NCBI GenBank assembly: GCA_003511885.1
Contig: DOIX01000366.1
Location: 1-9,384 of the forward strand
Direction: 5' to 3'
DNA: 9,384 nt
Source of the DNA: Cyanobacteria bacterium UBA11153
GTDB taxonomy: Bacteria; Cyanobacteriota; Cyanobacteriia; Cyanobacteriales; Coleofasciculaceae
Each line of letters opens with the position of its first letter. Position 1 is the first letter of the stretch. Below the pieces are notes generated by a model. It searched no databases. It saw only the letters and a program-made list of their open reading frames with translations, and had not been told where the DNA came from. This document shows positions 6,251 to 9,384 of the stretch, piece after piece. The translations under genes and the position numbers were made by a program.

Positions 6251-6272
6251 CCTCAAATAGAGATCCTTAATT

Positions 6273-6572
6273 ATGTCCAATCCAACCATTCGTGTTGTTG
6301 CCCGGATTGTTGCCCTACCAGAAAAAGTGGAACAAGTTAAAGCCATATTAACTGGATTAATTGAACCGACAAAAACCGAAGCAGGTTGTATCCAATACGA
6401 ATTGTTACAAAATCAGGCAGATGCAACAGATTTTACCTTTGTGGAAGAATGGAGAAGTGGAGCAGAATTAGATGCCCATTTAGGTAATACACATATCCAA
6501 TTTGCTATTGAAAAATTAGATGGATTACTTGGTGCTGCACCAGATATCTGTCGCTATGACAAAATAGGTTAA
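6273..6572 (+). CDS. ABM-domain protein, putative quinol monooxygenase
   Basis: This 99-residue single-domain protein has the antibiotic biosynthesis monooxygenase (ABM) fold, a dimeric ferredoxin-like alpha-beta barrel that in YgiN-type members oxidises quinols without cofactor and in others binds haem. Visible hallmarks are RVVARIVALPEKVEQVKAIL (7-26), EPTKTEAGCIQYELLQ (31-46) and FTFVEEWRSGAELDAHL followed by NTH (54-74), the usual order of strands and helices. Length is normal for the family. The actual substrate cannot be told from sequence. The ATG at 6273 is the only reasonable start. It is followed after 66 nt by the CutA1-like gene on the same strand, so the two may share a transcript. 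The spacer between them is almost wholly heptamer repeat. It is divergent from the glycosylase gene. Confidence 0.85.
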   Translation: MSNPTIRVVARIVALPEKVEQVKAILTGLIEPTKTEAGCIQYELLQNQADATDFTFVEEWRSGAELDAHLGNTHIQFAIEKLDGLLGAAPDICRYDKIG

Positions 6573-6584
6573 ATGAGGGAATGA

Positions 6585-6633
6585 GTCATTGGTTATTAGT
6601 CATTGGTTATTAGTTATTAGTCCTTGGTTATAT
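6585..6633. repeat. Seven-unit heptamer ladder between ABM and CutA1 genes
   Basis: Units in unbroken phase: GTCATTG, GTTATTA, GTCATTG, GTTATTA, GTTATTA, GTCCTTG, GTTATAT. The alternation of GTCATTG and GTTATTA suggests 14-bp higher-order duplication. It ends five bases before the cutA-like ATG. Confidence 0.9.
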
Positions 6634-6638
6634 TAGCC

Positions 6639-6950
6639 ATGAGAATTTACTACATTACTCTCAACACAGCAGCAGAAGCACAAGTAATAAGTCGCGCGTT
6701 ACTTGAGCAAAAATTAGCCCTCTGCACCAATTGGTTTCCCATTACGTGTGCTTATCTTTGGGAAGGAAAAATTGTGGAGGAAGGAGAAACAGTTTTGATT
6801 GTCAAAACTCAGTCTGGTTATCGAACAGAAATTGAAGAGGTAGTGGGCAAACATATTACTTATAATAATTTTATTGCCGAACTTGCACCGGAATCAGTCA
6901 ACGCAGGATTTCTCAAATGGCTAAATGCGGAAGTGGTGAATAGGGAATAG
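6639..6950 (+). CDS. cutA: CutA1-like protein (divalent-cation tolerance family)
   Basis: CutA1 proteins are small trimeric, very stable cytoplasmic proteins linked in E. coli to copper tolerance; their cellular job is still unclear. The 103 residues follow the family pattern: opening strand RIYYITLNT, ALLEQKLALC (20-29, with the conserved Cys29), YLWEGKIVEEGETVLIVKT (39-57) and a C-terminal FLKWLNAEV. The usual signature HPYE-x-PEI is altered to HITYNNFIAEL (72-82), so the family match is good but this is a divergent member. I chose ATG 6639 because the TTG at 6624 and the five codons after it belong to the heptamer repeat and CutA1 proteins start near here. No ribosome-binding site is visible, since the repeat occupies its place. 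The last codons (NRE and stop) are encoded by the following GAATAGG repeat. Confidence 0.85.
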   Translation: MRIYYITLNTAAEAQVISRALLEQKLALCTNWFPITCAYLWEGKIVEEGETVLIVKTQSGYRTEIEEVVGKHITYNNFIAELAPESVNAGFLKWLNAEVVNRE

Positions 6951-6979
6951 GGAATAGGGAAAAGGGAATAGGGAATAGA
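6938..6979. repeat. Heptamer tandem repeat (GAATAGG)6
   Basis: GAATAGG x3, GAAAAGG, GAATAGG, GAATAGA, in strict phase. The cutA-like stop codon TAG (6948-6950) lies inside the second unit, so the C-terminal NRE is encoded by repeat DNA. Confidence 0.93.
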
Positions 6980-7031
6980 GATTTGCCATCGATTATTTAT
7001 TCCGGAAAAAATAACCAGAAACAACCAAACC

Positions 7032-7108
7032 GAGTGGGGAGTGTGGAGTAGGGAGTGGGGAATAACAAAAAACTAATAACCAACAACCAACAACCAACAA
7101 CCAAAGAC
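7032..7108. repeat. Eleven-unit heptamer ladder with changing consensus
   Basis: Eleven 7-bp units without a phase break: GAGTGGG, GAGTGTG, GAGTAGG, GAGTGGG, GAATAAC, AAAAAAC, TAATAAC, CAACAAC x3, CAAAGAC. The consensus drifts from a G-rich purine form to CAACAAC while the 7-bp register holds. It fills most of the spacer before the kinase gene. Confidence 0.85.
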
Positions 7109-7165
7109 TTTTTATAAGTTAAGATTTATGTACACAGCCTGACTGATATAGCACATTCTAAGTTG

Positions 7166-9274
7166 ATGAAGCCTCTTTATTGCTCTAAAGGACATGAAAA
7201 TCCATCTGGCAGTCACTTTTGTAGCCGTTGTGGTGAGAAGTTGGCTTTTCCCGTCAACCAGGGAATTACACCAGGATTGGTGTTAGGAGAAAGGTATCGC
7301 ATTATTCGGCAACTAGGGCATGGAGGCTTTGGGCGCACTTATCTAGCAGAAGATATCAATCGCTTCAACGAAGCTTGTGTCTTGAAAGAATTTGCCCCCC
7401 AAGTTGAAGGTCCTTACGCCTTACAAAAAGCCGCAGAGCTTTTTGAAAGAGAAGCTGGGGTACTTTACAGGCTGCAACACTCGCAAATTCCGAAGTTTCG
7501 AGAATTATGCCGTGCCAAACATGAAGATCGAGGATACTTACTTTTAGTCCAAGATTTTGTAGCCGGACAAACCTATCGTACCATTATCGACGATCGCAAA
7601 CGTCAGGGAATGCGGTTTAGCGAAGCTGAAGCCATGCTCCTGATGCGGCAAATTCTACCAGTTTTGGGATATATCCACTCTAAGGATGTAATTCATCGAG
7701 ATATTTCTCCCGATAACCTGATGATGCGGGATGGAGATGGATTACCTGTATTGATTGATTTTGGTGGTGTTAAGCAAATAGCCGTCAGTGTCGCCGAGCA
7801 GTTTGTGGCAGCCCCCACAGCGATTCCCACTCGCTTGGGCAAGATTGGTTATGCCCCTCAAGAGCAAATGCAAAATGGAGTAGTTTATCCCCATAGCGAT
7901 TTGTATGCCCTAGCAGCTACAATATTAGTCTTGCTGACAGGTAAGGAACCACAGCAGTTAATTGACTCTCGCACTCTGGAATGGAATTGGCGACAAGATG
8001 TCAGTCTTAGCCCCATTTTGGGAAATCTCTTGGATAAAATGCTGCAAAAGACTCCTGGTAATCGCTACCAAAATGCCAGTGAAGTCATGCAAGCCCTCAC
8101 ACCTCAGCCATCCTTAATGAGTTTCACCCCCCTGTCGCCGCCACCACTTCCGCAAACCGCAGCCATAGTACCCGTTACCCATGCTCAGGAATTGCCCGAG
8201 CATCAATCTTCTGCTACACCAGATACGGGAAATCCATCGCCAGATACGGGAAATCCATCGCCAGATACGGGGAATCTATCCTCCAGCCCGAGAGCGAGAA
8301 AGCCATTAGGTTGGTTTAAAACTTTGCTAATTATATTTGGCTTAATTATTGGGGCAGGTACATTTGGTTGGTGGGCGGGAAATATGTGGATTCAGTCTCA
8401 AATTAAAGAACAAAAAGAGAATCAAATTTTTGATAATCCTGTAATTTCTCCCAACGAAGATACTGAACCCGCAGCCTCGACAGAGTTACCACCAGAAGAA
8501 CAAAAACGCAAGGAATCTTTAAGAGAAAAACGTCTAAGTTTGGGAATCGAATATAAATTTTATATCAAACTAGTAGATGAGATATTTTGGACAAAATATC
8601 CCGGGCAAGAAGGAAAGCAGTTAGGTACCGGTCCAGAGGAGGGGAAACTAAGAGAAGAATGGGATACAATTGCCGGGGATTTACTAGGGCGCATCGAAAA
8701 GCTAAACTTAAGCTCAGTAGCGAGACGGGAAATGGGAAAATACGATCGCCAAACTCGCGATCGCTGGATTGGTGAAGTAAACCAGCTAAGTCTTAGCAGC
8801 AGGGCACTTTACGACTTAGCCGATGCGAAATTTTTCCAGCAATTCCCCGAAAAACAGGGACAAGATTTTAGAAATCAGTTGATTGTGCAGGTATGGTTTG
8901 CTGTTGTCGGCGATACAGTGAAAGGTTTAAAGTCGGGAGTGGGAATAGAAAAAATTGCCTTTGAGTCAGGGGGAATTGGCAAACAAATCAGCGGTATCCT
9001 TAAACCTGGAGAAGGGAAAGCATATATTGCCGAATTATCGAAAAATCAGGTGATGGATGTGAAGCTGACTGCTAAGGAGAAAATTTTGTTCTCTATCTAC
9101 ACTCCCACAGGCAAAACCAAGATATTGGAAGATGCGCGCGATCGCAATTTCTCTGGTACGCTACCAGAATCTGGTTTCTATGAGTTTGTCGTAGTTTCTA
9201 ATGCCAGCGAACCCATTGATTATCAATTAGATCTTACCGTAACAGGTTCACCTTCTCCTGAACCATCACCCTAA
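7166..9274 (+). CDS. Serine/threonine protein kinase with zinc motif, one TM and C-terminal sensor-like region
   Basis: A Hanks-type kinase of 702 residues, anchored in the membrane. In order: a zinc-binding motif C-x3-H-x8-C-x2-C (Cys6, His10, Cys19, Cys22); a kinase domain (about 44-312) with glycine loop GHGGFG (51-56), Lys74, HRD at 177-179, Asn184, DFG at 198-200 and APQEQ replacing the usual APE (230-234); a proline-rich linker with three PDTGNPS repeats (352-372); one membrane span (about 380-405); two related LSL...D..F...P motifs (456-486, 541-568); and a beta-rich C-terminal domain (about 605-692) like pre-peptidase C-terminal domains. All catalytic residues are present, so it should be active. 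The C-terminal part probably lies outside the cytoplasm. The same architecture occurs in other cyanobacterial kinases. ATG 7166 is preferred to the adjoining TTG 7163. No ribosome-binding site is evident. Confidence 0.93.
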   Translation: MKPLYCSKGHENPSGSHFCSRCGEKLAFPVNQGITPGLVLGERYRIIRQLGHGGFGRTYLAEDINRFNEACVLKEFAPQVEGPYALQKAAELFEREAGVLYRLQHSQIPKFRELCRAKHEDRGYLLLVQDFVAGQTYRTIIDDRKRQGMRFSEAEAMLLMRQILPVLGYIHSKDVIHRDISPDNLMMRDGDGLPVLIDFGGVKQIAVSVAEQFVAAPTAIPTRLGKIGYAPQEQMQNGVVYPHSDLYALAATILVLLTGKEPQQLIDSRTLEWNWRQDVSLSPILGNLLDKMLQKTPGNRYQNASEVMQALTPQPSLMSFTPLSPPPLPQTAAIVPVTHAQELPEHQSSATPDTGNPSPDTGNPSPDTGNLSSSPRARKPLGWFKTLLIIFGLIIGAGTFGWWAGNMWIQSQIKEQKENQIFDNPVISPNEDTEPAASTELPPEEQKRKESLREKRLSLGIEYKFYIKLVDEIFWTKYPGQEGKQLGTGPEEGKLREEWDTIAGDLLGRIEKLNLSSVARREMGKYDRQTRDRWIGEVNQLSLSSRALYDLADAKFFQQFPEKQGQDFRNQLIVQVWFAVVGDTVKGLKSGVGIEKIAFESGGIGKQISGILKPGEGKAYIAELSKNQVMDVKLTAKEKILFSIYTPTGKTKILEDARDRNFSGTLPESGFYEFVVVSNASEPIDYQLDLTVTGSPSPEPSP
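8219..8281 (+). repeat. In-frame 21-bp tandem repeat in the kinase linker
   Basis: Three 21-bp units (8219-8239, 8240-8260, 8261-8281) encode PDTGNPS, PDTGNPS and PDTGNLS. The first two are identical in DNA and the third has diverged. This length-variable spacer lies between the kinase domain and the membrane span. Confidence 0.95.
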
Positions 9275-9289
9275 AAGTCACAATGGCAA

Positions 9290-9335
9290 GGGACTAGGGG
9301 CTAGGGACTAGGGGCTAGGGGCTAGGGACTAGGGA
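9290..9335. repeat. Heptamer tandem repeat (GGGACTA/GGGGCTA)6
   Basis: GGGACTA, GGGGCTA, GGGACTA, GGGGCTA, GGGGCTA, GGGACTA, then GGGA, all in phase. It begins 15 nt after the kinase stop codon. No intrinsic terminator is seen there. Confidence 0.93.
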
Positions 9336-9384
9336 AGAAAGTCGGAAAATCAATGGTTTCAGGAATCGAGAACGCCTTAACCGC

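Noticed and set aside
8587..8775. 62-codon Arg/Lys-rich ORF inside the kinase gene
   Set aside because: Frame-shifted shadow of the kinase C-terminal region.
678..9335. CRISPR array made of the regularly spaced repeats
   Set aside because: Units are 7 bp head to tail with no unique spacers of 30-40 bp and no cas genes. They are STRR-type tandem repeats.
9353..9384. Start of a further gene (MVSGIENALT...) at the right edge
   Set aside because: Only ten codons, no ribosome-binding site, and no way to test coding at the window end.

Overview
The window looks like chromosomal DNA from a cyanobacterium, probably filamentous (Oscillatoriales-like; the rank is inference). Three things support this. 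The NdhH and GyrA proteins are of cyanobacterial type. There are six perfect HIP1 palindromes (GCGATCGC at 232, 1125, 4517, 4700, 8757 and 9138). The spacers carry the 7-bp tandem repeats (STRR type) typical of these genomes.

Layout. Positions 1-532 hold the 5' third of gyrA on the minus strand. It ends in a perfect 23-bp fold-back at the first base, which looks like a contig-end artefact. A repeat-rich spacer (533-1109) separates it from a divergent gene for a 69-residue membrane protein (1110-1319). The next 620 bases (1320-1942) are gene-poor: heptamer repeats, short decayed-looking ORFs (one like the start of a RelE/ParE-type toxin) and a 45-codon minus-strand ORF. ndhH (1943-3124) follows as a single gene closed by a strong intrinsic terminator. 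After it come an orphan PD-(D/E)XK nuclease-fold gene behind a good promoter (3425-4045) and an AbrB/AmoA-family membrane protein (4202-5344).

Converging on the latter is a short adenine/thymine mismatch-type DNA glycosylase (5470-6165, minus), which resembles archaeal MIG as much as MutY. Divergent from it are a small ABM-fold monooxygenase (6273-6572) and a CutA1-like protein (6639-6950), which may share a transcript. A serine/threonine kinase with an N-terminal zinc-binding motif, one membrane span and a duplicated C-terminal module (7166-9274) fills the right end.

The genes are mostly separate transcription units: topoisomerase, NDH-1 complex, DNA repair, metal-related small protein and signalling. 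I do not see a coherent defence or biosynthetic system. The most distinctive feature is the spacers: many are ladders of 7-bp units kept strictly in phase. In three genes the stop codon lies inside the first or second repeat unit. The best leads for new biology are these heptamer tracts, the MIG-like glycosylase and the orphan nuclease-fold protein.
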